Source of the DNA: Fasciola hepatica
Taxonomy: Eukaryota > Platyhelminthes > Trematoda > Plagiorchiida > Fasciolidae
Assembly: GCA_948099385.1 (NCBI GenBank)
Contig: CANUEZ040000020.1
Coordinates: 62,001-126,000, forward strand
Length of the DNA stretch: 64,000 nt
Direction of reading: 5' to 3'
The notes below the pieces were generated by a model. The model worked only from the letters and a program-made list of their open reading frames with translations. It made no database searches and was not told the DNA's origin. This document shows, one piece after another, positions 10,750 to 23,199 of the stretch (position 1 is its first letter; every line of letters starts with the position of its first letter). A program made the position numbers and the translations under genes.

Positions 10750-12355
10750 TGTCATCATCATCATCATCGTACAGCGTTAAACAGTAGGGCAAGTCCCACT
10801 GACCACTGCCTTTCTCACCATGTTGCACGCTGAATTAGAAACTAAATATACAAGATGGACAGGGACTGGACCTACACGGGTGGGAAAAGGAAAGAATGCC
10901 CTAGTAGCCAACACACGGAATACACAGTCTAACTGTACAAACGCACATCGATCAGTCATTCTGATTCGATAGAAAGTGACAACACGATCGCCACTGTTCG
11001 CGGTTCGCAGCCATATCGTTCAGTGTCTCCAGCCAACTGGTAGACGGATCTCTTGGACCCCAACCACGAAGATGTGAAGCACCTACTTTTCCTAAGTTTG
11101 CTGTACATTTTCTCATTCCTCGCTGCCACGTCATCTCTTCACCTCCACGTGGTCTCTTCCACACCCTAGGAGGAACGGAGAATAGGACGCGATACGGTAG
11201 ACATGTGTTTGACATACGTAAAACATGCCCCAACCAACGAAGTCTACTAAGTTGGATACGCTGTGACAAAACGTTCTCCGAATCAGTACCCAATACTCGA
11301 TTTCTGACCTCAGCATTACTTACTCGGCTATTCCACCCGATCTTAGCGATACTAAGTAAACATCGATGGTCGAAAATCTCAAAATGACGAATATCTTCAG
11401 CACGCAGACTCCAAGTTTCGCAACTACACAACGAAACTGAACGCACCATGACACAAAACACATGACCTTTCAGCTTCAGTGAAATATCAGGTCGATGCCA
11501 CAAGTGCTTCAGTTCAGCATACGCCGCTCGAGCTTTGGATATCCGCGTGCTCACCTCTACTACAGTGCTCCCATCCGTCGTCACGCTGCTGCCGAGGTAG
11601 GTGAAGGGGTCGACAACTGACAGCACCTCCCCATCGAGTATCAAGCTCGAAGTCGTTGACGTCCAGTCTTGTAACATCACTTCACACTTTGAAGGTGCAA
11701 AGCGCATGCCGAATGGAGCTACAGCTCTTGAGAGTCTATCTAGTGCACGTTGAGCATGTTCCGTGGATTTGAACAAGCAGACAACGTCGTCTGCGTAATC
11801 CAGGTCACAGCTTTCCACTATTTCCTAGTTTGACGCCTACATCCTGAAGATTTTGCAACGCACTCTCCATTATTTCGTCCATGACGAATTTGAACAGGAA
11901 TGGAGACATAGGACATCCCTGTCGAACACCGCTCGTTGTTTCGAACTGACCGGATAGTTCACCGTGAACTCAAACGCAGCCACAAGTATGAGAATACAAT
12001 GATCTCAGTAGGCTCGCGAACTTCTGGGGCATACCTTTTCGATGAAGAGTACTGAAAAGCGCTGTTCGATCAACTGAATCGAAGGCACATTTCAAGTCTG
12101 AGAAAACCAGGATGTGTGCTGTAGTGTTGTTCAGGTGGAGCAGGCAGATGTGAGCCAACCCCACCGGATAGCAAAAAGATTAACTTGCAAGATGCACAAA
12201 TCTGTTCCGCTTGTTCGATCCCCTGATTTCGGACTTCTTGGACATGCTCTGCAATTGATGACTTCTCACATTTCAGATGAAGCGCTTGCACACTGCTCCC
12301 ACAGGCTCTCCAAGACGAGTTGGAAATTTTCTCTACAAGGTGGACGGGTCGTTCG
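10750..12355 (-). mobile_element. RTE-type retrotransposon, 5'-truncated family B copy
   Basis: Reading from the right: a disrupted segment near 12165-12355, LVFSDLKCAFDSVDRTALF (near 12110-12050; RT motif A with D), a stop, GVRQGCPMSPFLFKFVMDEI (near 11930-11870), then an intact 288-codon frame from YADD to the C-terminus. After the stop there is about 200 bp of 3' UTR ending in a (GAT)n run (10752-10768 on the plus strand reads TCATCATC). A short trinucleotide tail is what RTE-clade elements usually end with. The 5' end abuts the 3' end of the family A element. Confidence 0.85.
10952..11818 (-). pseudogene. Reverse transcriptase C-terminal half with intact YADD
   Basis: 288 codons open without a stop. 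YADD (residues 8-11) supplies the two catalytic aspartates of RT motif C, followed by FGMRFAPSKCEVMLQDW (motif D region) and FTYLGS (motif E). After these come a thumb and the RTE-type C-terminal region with SCETWSLRAED, FDHRCLLSIAKIGW, RLRWLGHVLRM and a final EQWRSCCHFL. The first methionine is not a real start: the frame continues RT sequence that is interrupted further upstream, so the full protein cannot be made. This is the best-preserved RT in the window. Confidence 0.85.
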
Positions 12356-12359
12356 CTGT

Positions 12360-15245
12360 ATATTTACTTTTGACATTTACGCGGCTGTCTCCTGCGAGAG
12401 AATACGTCGGCTTCTTGGATGCATCTGATGGTAGCTAACCACGCTTTCCGGTCTGCGGCTAGGTTTGTACACCGTAAAATCCATTTGCTGCGCTAGTCGC
12501 GTATTCTGAAGACTGATCCAGTCCTACACTAATAGTGCTAACCCATGTCTTCAGCTGGTCACCAAGGCAACATTTCCAACCTGAGTAGGGTGTTGGTATT
12601 AGGTCCCTCTTCGTAAATTCCGTTTCGGGTCGTCGTAGGACATGACCAAACCACTGTGGGGGAAATCGTTGAAGGAAAGAAGAAAGTCGTTCTGTATTCG
12701 CACAGTGTTGACCCAGAGCAAAGTTTGTGACGCGATCATACCACTCGATTTTGGCCATGTAGCGGAGGCACCAGTGGTAGAAGCTCTCCAGCATTTTCGA
12801 GTCGTCTACTCTCAACGGCCAAGTTTCGCATGTGTACGTAAGAACTCGGCGGACAGCAGCTCGGTATATGCGCAGCTTCGTGAGGAGGCTTATTTCGCTG
12901 CGAGACCACAATGATTTGCGAAGTTGTAGGAAATCTGTCCTCGCGCAGTCTTTCACAAAGTTTAACCTCGTCCCTGATCTGACCGTTTGGCTGGATAGTA
13001 GAATCTAGGTACCTGAAATGGTGCATGTGTTCCAGATTTTCGCCATTGATGCATATAGAGTGTATTAGGCATTGCGAAATCTTGAAAAATTTCCTTTTTG
13101 TAGTGTTTATCTCCAGACCAACAGCCTTGGCTTCACATACAATATGGCCGAGAACCAGCTGCAGAATCGCTAGCACCCCTCCTAGAATAACCAGGTGGTC
13201 GGAGAATTCGAGATCTGCAACCCAAGAATTGTGACCAGGTTGTATTCCTCGAAAGTTTTTTGGGGCGTATTGCATTATCCAGTCTATAGCGTAATTAAAT
13301 GGGACAGGTGATAAAGGGCATCCCAGGCGGACTCCGGAGTCGAGTGGGAACTCTGGAGACTCGTAAGCGTAGGCGCGGATGAGCGGACGTATTGCTGAGT
13401 GGTACAATCCTATCAATCTGATGTACTTTTCGGGCATCCTGTGGCTTCACAGTACACTCCTGAATGACTGTCTATTATGGGAGTCGAATGCTGCCCGAAA
13501 GTCAGTGAAGTGGTGGATTGTTGGAATTTATAGCAATGCTCTAGGAGTCGCGGTAGCGTGAAAATCTGATCAACCACACTCGTTGGAGCGAGCTTGTGAG
13601 ACCCGAACAACAAAAAAGGTGATTTATCAGAATGTTCAGGAAAAGCTTAGCTTGTCAATGAGGCCAATACTCCTGTAGTTCGTGCAGACAGTCTTGTCGC
13701 CCTTTTTGGTATAGAAAGTAGGATAGAGGTTGATCAGTCTCTGGGAGAAACTTCGATGTCTCAGATACGATGGAACAGCGTACGTATTAGGTCAGATATA
13801 CCCGGCGAAAAGGATTTCAACATCTTAATTAGGAGCCATCCTTTCCCGGCGACTTCTTGTTTTTTTATTGTTTGAGCTGCGATGACCATTTCCGATTCGT
13901 TGGGATGCTCGAGGTCGATTGCATATTGTTCTACGTCGCCTGGTGCCGCTTCATAGATGGATTGGATGGGAGGGCGAGTGAATATCTGACTGACGTGTCC
14001 GATTCATCTTTGAAGCTTCTGGTAGCAGCTTGTTATGAATTGGCCGCACAAGAGGAGGAGGTTACTCCGTCTCTTAAACGGAGCAGATGTGTCGGAAAAG
14101 CCTCCCAAGTTCTCCGTCAGTGGCTGCTTTTTCCATCCGGGCAGCAACTGCAGACCAATTTCACTCACGGTCGCTCTTCACCGCAGCCTGTAGGTTGCGA
14201 CAATCAATTAAATTGCGGAGTCTAGCTTTACTGGCCTTAGCGCAGCGGTTAAGGGCTTCTACAGAGACCCAATCTTTCCTGCGCCACTTTGTTTTGCTTA
14301 TCTGTTCAAGGGAGGAGCTGGTGATGGATGCTTTTAGCCCCGTCCATTACCTATCTGAGCTACCATCTTCGTCGACCGCAGTTATTCTGGACAAGATCGC
14401 ATTTGATGTGGCTTGAAAGTTGTCCGGGATTGTTCGCTTGGAAGTATCTGTTCACGTTTAAGGACGAGATTTTTGTCGTACTGAAAGGTAAAACTTGAGA
14501 CGAGAGCAACCCGTTGTGTGACCCGTGCCGCCGGCTTTTCCCGTTACGCCGCCCGGGCATGTCGACAGTTCTCTATGGACGATGCACAAAGAGAGCGCAC
14601 CAACGTGTAATAAATTTGGGGCACTATCCTACCCTCTTTGGGTCACCAAATCAGCAGGTGCCTTTTGGATGCTTAGGTTGGGTATTGGTGACTATATGAG
14701 GTCTGTAGACATGACCAGGAGGTGGCCATTTTTCAATCTCTTGTCGAGGCTAAATTGTTGGGTACATTCGTCTGCTGGTCCAGCGCAGACACTCCGATGT
14801 TCTGCAATTAGCAGTATATCTAGCCTGGAAACCCAGTTGACTGAATTCTGAAATTCAGTGTGGAAGACGTCTTTCGTGGTTCATTCAGCATGTAGCGTTG
14901 GGGCGCAGACCGTAATCACGGTCATACTAAACGGAGTGTTCATTAACCGTGCCACTGCAATTCTTAGTGAAACTGATTCCTATAAGACCGGGGTGTTGTG
15001 AGCTCAAGTGTTCATTACGATCGCAACTTCATGAAGCCCAGAACTGACTACTGCCCCACTGCGGTACATCCAGTAAGATGCGTCCGTTCCAGGACTTGAA
15101 TATGTCGGCTGCCGGAGTTGGGTAGACGTACCTTGAATAGACGATCTACGTCAATTCTGTAGTCCTATAGCGTACGGATGGCAATGCACCGGCTATACTT
15201 ACCGATGAAAACTACGGAAGTATGGTTAAGCTTTGTTGCTGCATG
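12360..15245 (-). mobile_element. Nearly complete but decayed RTE-type element (family A)
   Basis: On the minus strand the whole single-ORF layout can be followed through many frameshifts and stops. Endonuclease: RTL.DYRIDV then KVRLPNSGS (near 15160-15100), PGTDASYWMYRSG (near 15085-15045), VAIVMNT, and MTVITVCAPT (near 14935-14905). RT: PTFYTKKGDKTVCTNYRSIG (near 13715-13655), VDQIFTLPRLLEH (13580-13540), LGCPLSPVPFNYAIDWIM (near 13330-13275), LEFSDHLVIL at the YADD position (near 13220; inactive), then thumb, SRSEISLLTKLRIYRAAVR, LTYTCETWPLRV, and WFGHVLRRPE (near 12645). The 3' end, including the last codons and AAAAGTAAAT, is shared with the copy ending at 46578, which fixes the terminus near 12360. 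Confidence 0.85.
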
Positions 15246-15303
15246 ATGAATTATTTGTTAATCAAATGTAATCTCCTAGTACTGGAATTCATCCCAGGAT
15301 TAT

Positions 15304-15561
15304 TTGCGGATGAAAGTGAACGAGTATATCGAATATAGAATTGTAAGATGTCATCGTGAAAAGTTCATCAAACCTAATCCTCAAGAAGTCGTGAATTTTG
15401 TGAAGAATGCATGGAATAAGACTCCCGACAGTTGCGTTGCCAATGAACTACGAGATGGGTACTTGGATGAAGTGTTTTCGTTTAAGGAAGATTCTATTGC
15501 TAAACACGAGATTGCGGTCGGTGTTGCTCCAAGAAATGAGTTTGCAAGAAATGTAGTCTGA
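15304..15561 (+). pseudogene. Possible pogo/Tigger-type transposase C-terminal fragment
   Basis: An 85-codon open frame reads FIKPNPQEVVNFVKNAWNKT and then VANELRDGYLDE. This resembles the helix after the DDE domain in pogo/Tigger and CENP-B-related transposases, where a conserved W lies in a segment of the form VCKWV.EAW followed by a serine or cysteine-containing ISNALDG-like block. Neither catalytic aspartate is present. The call rests on a short pattern and could be wrong. It lies just beyond the 5' end of the family A element, on the opposite strand. Confidence 0.35.
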
Positions 15562-17699
15562 AGGTGGGGTTTCCTAATTTAGGAAGAAATTACAGAACAG
15601 GGCGAAAAGATTGCATGTGACTAAGTACACTTATGAGATTAATAAAACTTTCATTAGAATGAGTGGGTTTCTATTTGAAACTATTTCATTTTATGTGAGG
15701 AAATTAGACTTTTTTGTCTTTTTGGATTTTTATCCGCAAAAATAAAAGACGTCTTCGAATATGAGCCCTAGTGCATTTTGTAGATAAAAACAGTATAAGA
15801 CTGGGTCCTATTTTTGGAGAAATACGGTAACTAATGCTTTGTGTTCGTTCATTATACTTTCCAACATTGTTGACCGTAAATGTCAGATTGATGACGACTG
15901 AGAGGAGTATGCAAAATGTTACCAACTTGAAGCTTTTGGTTTGTTTTAGTACTGACCGGTTGACCGGAGGATATTCAGTTGCTTAAATATGAGAACAATT
16001 TACCACATGCTTTTGGTCACCGTTTTTCTTAACTCGGAGCTAATGCACGAAGAAACCGTAACACTTGCATGTTTCGATATCAGCTCCACTAGCTGACTTG
16101 AAAGTTAACAATCCCAACATTTATGGCTATAGTTACTTGCAACCGAATTGGCCTCTTGCTTGCTCATGAGGAGGTGTATTCCTCATAGTCTCAAAGACCC
16201 ACGGCACTATCAGGGATAGCCGCCTACCAGACCCTGAAACTTGGAGTAGTGCACCACATAAAATCAAACTAGTTCAGTTTCGACTTACTGCGTACTCCTT
16301 TTTCTGCTGTTTTCGTCAGAAAAAAATGAATATAGGAGGCTTCTATTTAGTCTAATAGAAAGTACTGGCTAGGAGTTAAAAATAAGCTTCTTCACGTGAA
16401 GTGGTATTAGGATTTCCAGCTTTCAACTTGAGACTCCACAAGTTGTTTATTTGGATATGTTCTTTCCTGTTGATCCTCACGATACATGTATACGGGGAGC
16501 ACGGACACTATATTTTATTGATAGCGTGAACTCAAACATGTTGCACATATTCGTTACATGTATACACATAATAAACATGTTCTGTGAGAAACTACTTTTC
16601 AGGGTGGGAATTAAAAAATCTAACAATTTGTTATCCAACACGGTGGAGTGCTAAGCTATTTCCTAAGTTAACGCCAAATACATATTTTCATTTCCGCATC
16701 ATGTCGATGAACTGAATGCTGATGTAATTCGGAGACCAGTATCACGACTCCATCCGCAGGATGGTCCAAATTGTCTCGCTAGTCCAAAGGCGTCTTACGC
16801 AATGCTCCGTCGTTTCCGTTGCTGGATTGAGGACAGTTGGGTTCTCCTGTTCGGACCACGTGACCCGTCTGATCCACCAGATCGACGTCCGTCCTTGAGC
16901 TCGACAAGTCGCACTACTGAGGTCTTTGCCGTTTTTGTACAGGAAAAGCGTGGTAAGAAAGGCGGTCACAACGGGCAGTGATTGGCTAGAGAAGCCTGTG
17001 GCCAGTTGACCAAAGAAATGCACCTTACCGCTGCAGAAACCAACCATTGCGTTCGGTTCTCAAATGAAACTTGTAGTTTTCCAAATTTATGTGATAGTTT
17101 CGAAAGTCTGTGATAATTTCGCAAATCAATGTGACAGTTTCTCAAATAAGTAGTAAAATGCTAAAGGGGCTGGTGCTTTTGTAAGGAAGAAGATTACTTC
17201 TGGACAGCTTAGTCAATGGAACTACAAATTAACATGAACGGCAAATTGCTCGTAGATATTTGATATTCTTTGGCTATTCACCTGTAACCAATGTATTTAT
17301 TTGGTCATCTGTTCGAATGAAATTTACTTGGCGCGGTACAGTAACAATGAACAAACGCGTGGGTTGGTAGCAATTTTACTTACCAGCAAGCGCTTCAGTG
17401 AAGCATACATCAAGTCGTTTCATCATTTTCATAGCGTACAGTCCGCGTACCACTTTGAATACGATAAAATTCCAACAGCACGTCAGTACTAAAAATAGTT
17501 CTTAGCGTAACTAAATCAAAGGTGAAATTATCTGACGTTTCATGAAATTAGTAGGTCTCAGCACCTTGCTAATACGTTTATTATCAAGAACTGTAGTGAT
17601 TTGATCGGATGATTTTTGAGCTCTTGTGAATGGAAAGGTTTCTGCTTATTGATTTCTAGCACAGAATACTTTTAACTATGGTTTTTGAAACTTCAGAAC
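15562..17699. other. Anonymous sequence
   Basis: AT-rich from 15600 to 16650. An unassigned 101-codon minus frame lies at 16742-17047. Three short phrases of the form TGTGA(C/T)AGTTT or AATTTCGCAAA recur between 17080 and 17145. No element identified. Confidence 0.3.
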
Positions 17700-20260
17700 T
17701 GATTTACTTCAGTTCTGGGTAAAATTTCAAATTGTGTAACTCGTGAGGTTTTAGGGGATGCAAACCAAGCAATTTTACTTTGCGTTCTTCTCTTTCGATT
17801 TCCCTTACACTGCTTCTCTGGTCTGGAAAAGTCATCTTTGGCGATCTCGTCGTACTTTCTTCATTTGTGATCTCTGAATCAATCACCACATGGAGTGCAT
17901 GTTCGAGTCTGCGTTTTCGTGATTCACCTGTGGACTTGGGTTTCAGTTGATTGAAATGGACGACCGATGAGTGATGCAACACAATAATGACCAGTACAGT
18001 CTTGTGTATAAACAACAACCCAGACTCGATCACGTGAAGCGGCTTTCCGGGATCTAGCTGAGTTTAACGGAGTAACACATTATCATTAACTCTCAAAGGG
18101 GAATCAGACGACGGCGGATCGTCTGACTTACTTGTCTCATTGTGCCCAGTACCCTGTAAGCGCACTCTGTGACCAAGGAATCACGTAAAGTAGTTGGCTA
18201 GCTCCAAACAGCCGCATCTGCCTTCCGGTCCAAGGGGGTGGGGACTTTGCCCGTTACCCTGGCATACAAGGGGACAAAGTCACAGCCTGCCGTCCCGTCT
18301 GTTGTGATTTTGTTTGATGGACACCATTCATAACCTCTTGATCTTCTCTATTTGGCCGTTTCCTTGCACATGTTAGCTTTCTGTCACCATTTTGCCCATC
18401 CATGTTGCTGTATAGAGTATCTTCAACAAGCAACTCGCACTGCTTGGTCTTCTTTCCAAGTGCAGTTGTCTAGGCGCACCATACCGGCCTATTAAATCGC
18501 AGTAACGGCTTTACCGACGGTCATCGCATCCGTTTGGCGTAGGACGATGACCTCACACAAGTTCGTACAGTAGTACACCAAAACAAGAATACTCTTGTGA
18601 ACGGGAGAAGCCTCAAGTAAGGGGCCTATTATAACCACAGTGACCAATTCTTTGTAAATAATCGATGGTCATGATTTGCCGTGATCCCGTATTGGATTGG
18701 GATTGGTTCTTGAGGCATTAGCTCTATTAACAGGAGTTTAAAAAGACAGTGGTACCCCCGGTGTTATTTAGCACTGGTTCCTAACTTGTTTACCCCTGCA
18801 TTGTCCAGTTCCCTGTGTAAACCTCAGAGTTGCTCCCGAGTTCCTCGCGAGTCAATAATAGACAAACATCACGCATACCAAAATCATCCTATTCCACATT
18901 GCCCACAGAAAACAAATCCATAATTCTTCCTTGCTTCCCCGTTGCTCGATGGCCGGTCATATCCGGCAGGCAAGCGATAGTAGACAGGGCCCATAAAATG
19001 TACGTTTTAGGCCCACTGATATGCTGTGCAGTACAGACCAAAAAGCCTCTGCTCGTATGAGATTTCGCGACTGGATCCCCACGTTCGAGTGCGCCTTTCC
19101 AGACCGGTGGTAATGTTCAAAAAGGTATGCCAGCAGTTTGAGGTTTGGCGTCTCTGACAGTTTGCGGTCTTCAGGTAGTTCGGTTGCCTGTGCAAACAGT
19201 GACTGCCTCCGATTAAATGTGGTCTCAGATATGTTCAGAAAAAGACTGTGACAAGCATTACATTTTTCGTTGTGCCGTAGAAGCACTCCGATTCACTCAA
19301 GCATTTGTTTCTGTAGGCTAGGTTGTATCCTCTTTCACCAATGCCTATTCGCAATAAACTCGCGCCTACCGCAGTATCACCGGCATCTTTGTCTAATTTA
19401 GATTTTCCAGCCGAAGGAGACATGTCCAATAGTGCTAATACAGGGACTGAACCAAAAAATCATTCGAAGGGTCGCAACAGATTTCTCGTACTGAATTCCA
19501 TGAATATTACTTTTTTCATGTGTGAGTACAATGGTAAAGAAAGCTGACCGAACTATTCGACGAAAGGGCGAATATAAGATATCAAATCCGGAAAACGTGG
19601 GACTTCCTTCATTCCACCATGTAGGCCATGACGCCTTATGGATGATCTTCTTGGGATGTGTATGGATGCCGAAAGATCTGATGATGTGTTCAAGATAACC
19701 TGCAGTTGCATGGAGTGGCTTCAACGGGAGGCTGATTTCTGTCAGTTTATGTAATATTACTCCCAAGTTCTTCAATTTCTTCTATTTCGAAGTTCCCCAA
19801 GTAATTATATCATCTAGGCAGATAAAGTGTTAGTCGAGATAAGCAGTACAAAGCTGGTTGCACCAGCCAATGGAATGTGGGGAGACGTGACCAACTTTTA
19901 GGGTACTGTTATTCAGTTAGTCCTAAAGACGTGGAGGACTTCGTTTTGGGTCGATCTGCGTCATTCACTTCGATGTATCATCATCCTGACTCGATGTCCA
20001 GCGTGCCCAATGAGGTTGCATTGCCAGGTGTATCAAAGAGGTAATATATTCTGGAGAATGTATGCGACCGATGAGAGTATACGAAAAGAAATCCTGTCGC
20101 CGTGTTTGTCTTCTGAATTGTTTATTCAGAAATACTTCTTCTTTCGTCACCTCATTTATCTCCCTTAATGCCGCATAGCCTGAGAAGCGCGTTTTCTTCC
20201 CTTCCAGGGCTATGGAAGTGGTCAACAGGCTGTTGAATCGGTGAATCTGTAGTATTCTGA
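17700..20260 (-). mobile_element. Ty3/gypsy-type LTR retrotransposon pol remnant (RT, RNase H, integrase)
   Basis: Read right to left. RT begins near 20190 (REINEVTKEEV), continues near 20000 with LDIESG and EVNDADRPKT, reaches the catalytic box near 19825-19812 as CLDD, then ILHKLTE and LEHIIRSFGIH (near 19700). RNase H follows near 19395-19250 (DAGDTAVGA, RCLSES-like block) with a later HSN..SRN segment near 19090. The integrase core is visible near 18645-18500 (IIGPLLEASPVHKSILVLV, then LRQTDAMTVGKAV). The C-terminal VVHFNQLKPK lies at 17964-17935. Stops and frameshifts occur throughout. I could not find LTRs, so this is an internal, ancient piece. Confidence 0.8.
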
Positions 20261-22040
20261 GGTTGTGGCCTACCCAAGAAAACAGTAGTTAAGTACACAG
20301 AACTATGGAAAACTCCACGGTCCTAGGCGCTGTAAGTGTATCAATTGCTTTCTGCTCTTGATTTGACCAAATCCAACGAATGCTGAAATGCTCCTTCATG
20401 GGGTTTTAGTTAGTTTAGCATTATGCTAATCGATTCCGAATTTCAAGCGAATCATCTGCCGCGGTAAGACTTCACTCCGGGTTTGAAAGCCAGACTGTTT
20501 CCCGTAATAGTCCGCAGCCTGAATATCCATCTCGGTTAAAAGCACTGGGCCCCGTTGGTTCTACTTACGTATTTCTTGCAGTATATATGAAGGTTGTGAA
20601 GAGACAAGTAGGGCAGTCTATGCAGCGTGATAGAACATTGCGATACAGTGTTCCCTGAAGTTTGTGGACATGACTTCATGAGGTTGGTTTGACTTTTAAG
20701 TCACCTTGAAGGATCTATGGGTCTACAATACATTAGAATGACTGATTCTGGGATATCACAAAATCATGTATTGGGTGTTGATTCCCCTAATTAGACAACA
20801 TCCCGGAGTATTCTTTCAGCTCTGATGGGTGAGCACTTAGCTGTAACCAGGCCTTCATTTGTACCGACGCTTAGTTCTTCTACGAGGCGCTATACAGTGA
20901 CGGGCATTAATGGACTGATCGGCGAACTGGTCTCATTTTTTCCGGCACAAACTTGTTTTGCAGTATTGACGAGATGGTAGGGACGACGTCTCCGGAGTAG
21001 AAAAGAGGACTAGAACCATTAGTTTAGAGTATTGGCTTATCTCTACGCAATCTTTTTGTCCCATCCGCTGCCATCATTTTTGCCGCCGGGTGGGTTCCTG
21101 ACCCACGGCAATGAGCTGGTTTAGTGATATCCTTGAATGAAAAGAGGACAATCAACTATCCGTTGGTTTTTGGTGTAACTCGATCAAGAGAAGAGTTCGC
21201 GTCAGGCAATCAAAAGCGGTGTTACCTCTTTCAAACATATTAGGCAATCCCTTGATGGCAGCCAGATTCCTTAGAATTTGCTTACAAAATTATTTTCTTA
21301 CGCTTGAGAACCAAGCAACTTCATTGAGCTGTTCTAGGATGTACGTATCATGTGCTTCTGGGATGTTTTGAAAAGCCCCATTCAGCTGAGTAGAGTAGGA
21401 CACGCAGATACGCACAAACATCTTCGTCTAAGAACTGATTGAGCTGACGTAACTCTCATATATTCGAAGACTAGTTTCGATGAGTCCATTAACTACATCA
21501 TCCATTTACGTATCTCACGAGTGACCCCATTCTCCAGACCCTTGGCTAGATTCGGATGGTGTTGAATTTCCGTTCGTATTCACCACTGATTGTGAACTTT
21601 TCAGGAACTGACAACGGGCTGAAGTACCGGCCAACTGTTGGTTATTTAATGTGTCAATGAAATAGAACACTTTGCTCACAGATTCCTGTTTTAATTTCAG
21701 AGTTCCTGAGACGTTCTGCTCTATGGATGTGGGGCCTAAGTGGCATAATCATGTCTGTACGGTCAACAAAAATGTGTTGAAACAACCAGACCGTAAACTG
21801 ACCATGAAGCAGGGAAGTCGGATAAGGTTTGTTCTCAGTAGGGATTTCAATAGTCAAACAGGAGACTTTTACTCTAGCTTCGAAATTCCCACTCATACTC
21901 GGGCCACATAGCAATGCTAACCCATGATTCTGTTATCTAGTCACCGTTTAGCTTACTCTACACTGACTTTCTTCGTCGTGGAACAGAAATAGAAAACGCA
22001 TAGGGAACGCGGGCTGTTCTCCGTGATCCAAATTCAGCTT
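20260..22040. other. Unassigned stretch next to the gypsy remnant
   Basis: This could contain diverged protease and gag of the gypsy element on the minus strand, but I recognise no motif. Small open frames near 21654-21914 occur on both strands. Confidence 0.25.
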
Positions 22041-22057
22041 TTTGTCATTCTTCTTCT

Positions 22058-22200
22058 TTGGTACCACCAAAGCCGAAACAACCTTGCACCCGTTGTTCTG
22101 GTGCAGCACCGAGAATTGTTTGTTCATTTCGAGGTGCAGATCTGATGCCGTCTTACCTTTTCCGAAAGCAGTGGTTTCTTCCGTTTTCGTTTGCACAATG
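22058..22200 (+). pseudogene. Possible gag nucleocapsid (zinc-knuckle) fragment
   Basis: The plus strand reads PCTRCSG, then in a shifted frame ENCLF, followed by RGA and a CR-containing block. This is the spacing of a retrotransposon CCHC knuckle with the histidine segment damaged. Orientation is opposite to the pol remnant at 17.7-20.26 kb, so it would be a different insertion. An overlapping minus-strand open frame (21948-22196) is an alternative reading. Confidence 0.3.
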
Positions 22201-22444
22201 GCAGTGGGTGGCGGCTTGTCATCCTCGCCCCGTATGGTCTCAGTTTCCGCAAATTACGAAGCCATTTTTCCCGCTGGGCTTGTTACACATGACAAGGTTG
22301 GCGCATTCGTGTTGTAGTGTTTTCTGCAGAATGCACCGCAATCTACCAATGGTTGCCAGATAATTTATGATGACATTGCAGCCCAATGACGGCTGTGCGG
22401 CTGAGCGGTTTGTCTTGCGTGTGGTTAGGTCCGAAGGAGTTTCC

Positions 22445-22640
22445 GATCTTTGACGTAAGTAGTATGTTGTAGTATCTGGATTATATGACAAAATTCCCCC
22501 TCAAGCACACGACCGATTTCGCGGTTGTTACCGATCATCAGGTGTGCGTACCCGATACTCTCCTGTCCAGTCATCTGAAGGCTGTCCTTGACTAACCGAT
22601 GAAATAACTTTTGAAGAACCACCTTGCGATTCTAAAAATG
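22445..22640 (-). repeat. Ribozyme-bearing repeat (copy R1)
   Basis: About 175 bp match the stretch at 29488-29650 along its length (for example GTAAGTAGTAT versus ATAAGTAGTAT, CGGTTGTT, CATCAGG, TGCGTACCC and CACTCTCC-type blocks). The centre is a hammerhead on the minus strand, and the 3' flank TTGAGGGGGAATTTTGT recurs at 29.5 and 34.5 kb. Non-coding. Penelope-like elements and retrozymes are the known carriers of such minimal hammerheads. Confidence 0.7.
22505..22547 (-). ncRNA. Hammerhead ribozyme, minimal helix III (H1)
   Basis: Minus-strand order: stem I GCACAC, core CTGATGA, stem II CGGT-(AACA)-ACCG with one mismatched closing pair (T/C), GAAA, helix III of two pairs (A-U and U-G) with a CG loop, cleavage triplet GTC, then GTGTGC pairing all six bases of stem I. 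Every invariant core base is present. Cleavage would fall 3' of the C at 22511 on the minus strand. The very short helix III is typical of hammerheads in Penelope-like elements, which act best as dimers. Confidence 0.75.
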
Positions 22641-23199
22641 GGCTCTTCGACCACGCAAGCTCCCCACGGTTCAAATGAGATTCAGGAGTCTCCGGTCATT
22701 TGAATATACTTTGGCCGGTAAGCAGATGTGTATCCAGCATACTCATGTTTTGGCTGTGCGACTGAACGACGGGGATAATCACCGTCACTTGGGACTGGTA
22801 CGCACTGGTTCCGGAATATCATTATGCACTCTCGTATAGAACGTTGAAGGGGGCCTTGACAGTATTCTACTATATAAAATATGCGCTGTTCACCTCTCAT
22901 GACCTTACTTCCTTGATTTGTCCGAAATCGACCAGTATAAATCCTGCTTAGCTTTTGGTCATCGTCATCATTTTTTGGTTCAAATCTCAGCTGTTCATGA
23001 CGACCATTCTCATGCCTGATAGTCGGATTGGTAATACTCTCGACGCTCGTTATTTGGGGGATCAGTAGGATCGGGTACTTTGGTGATCTTTCTAAAGCGG
23101 CTGAGTCTCGTTAATGTGTATATGGAAATTAGGGAACAATTCCGGGACACCGAAATTGGTGGAGCTATTCTGGTACGTAAACAGTTACCAAGTCTACCA

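Noticed and set aside
16060..16110. CTGATATCGAAAC on the minus strand
   Set aside because: No room for stem II between the two boxes.
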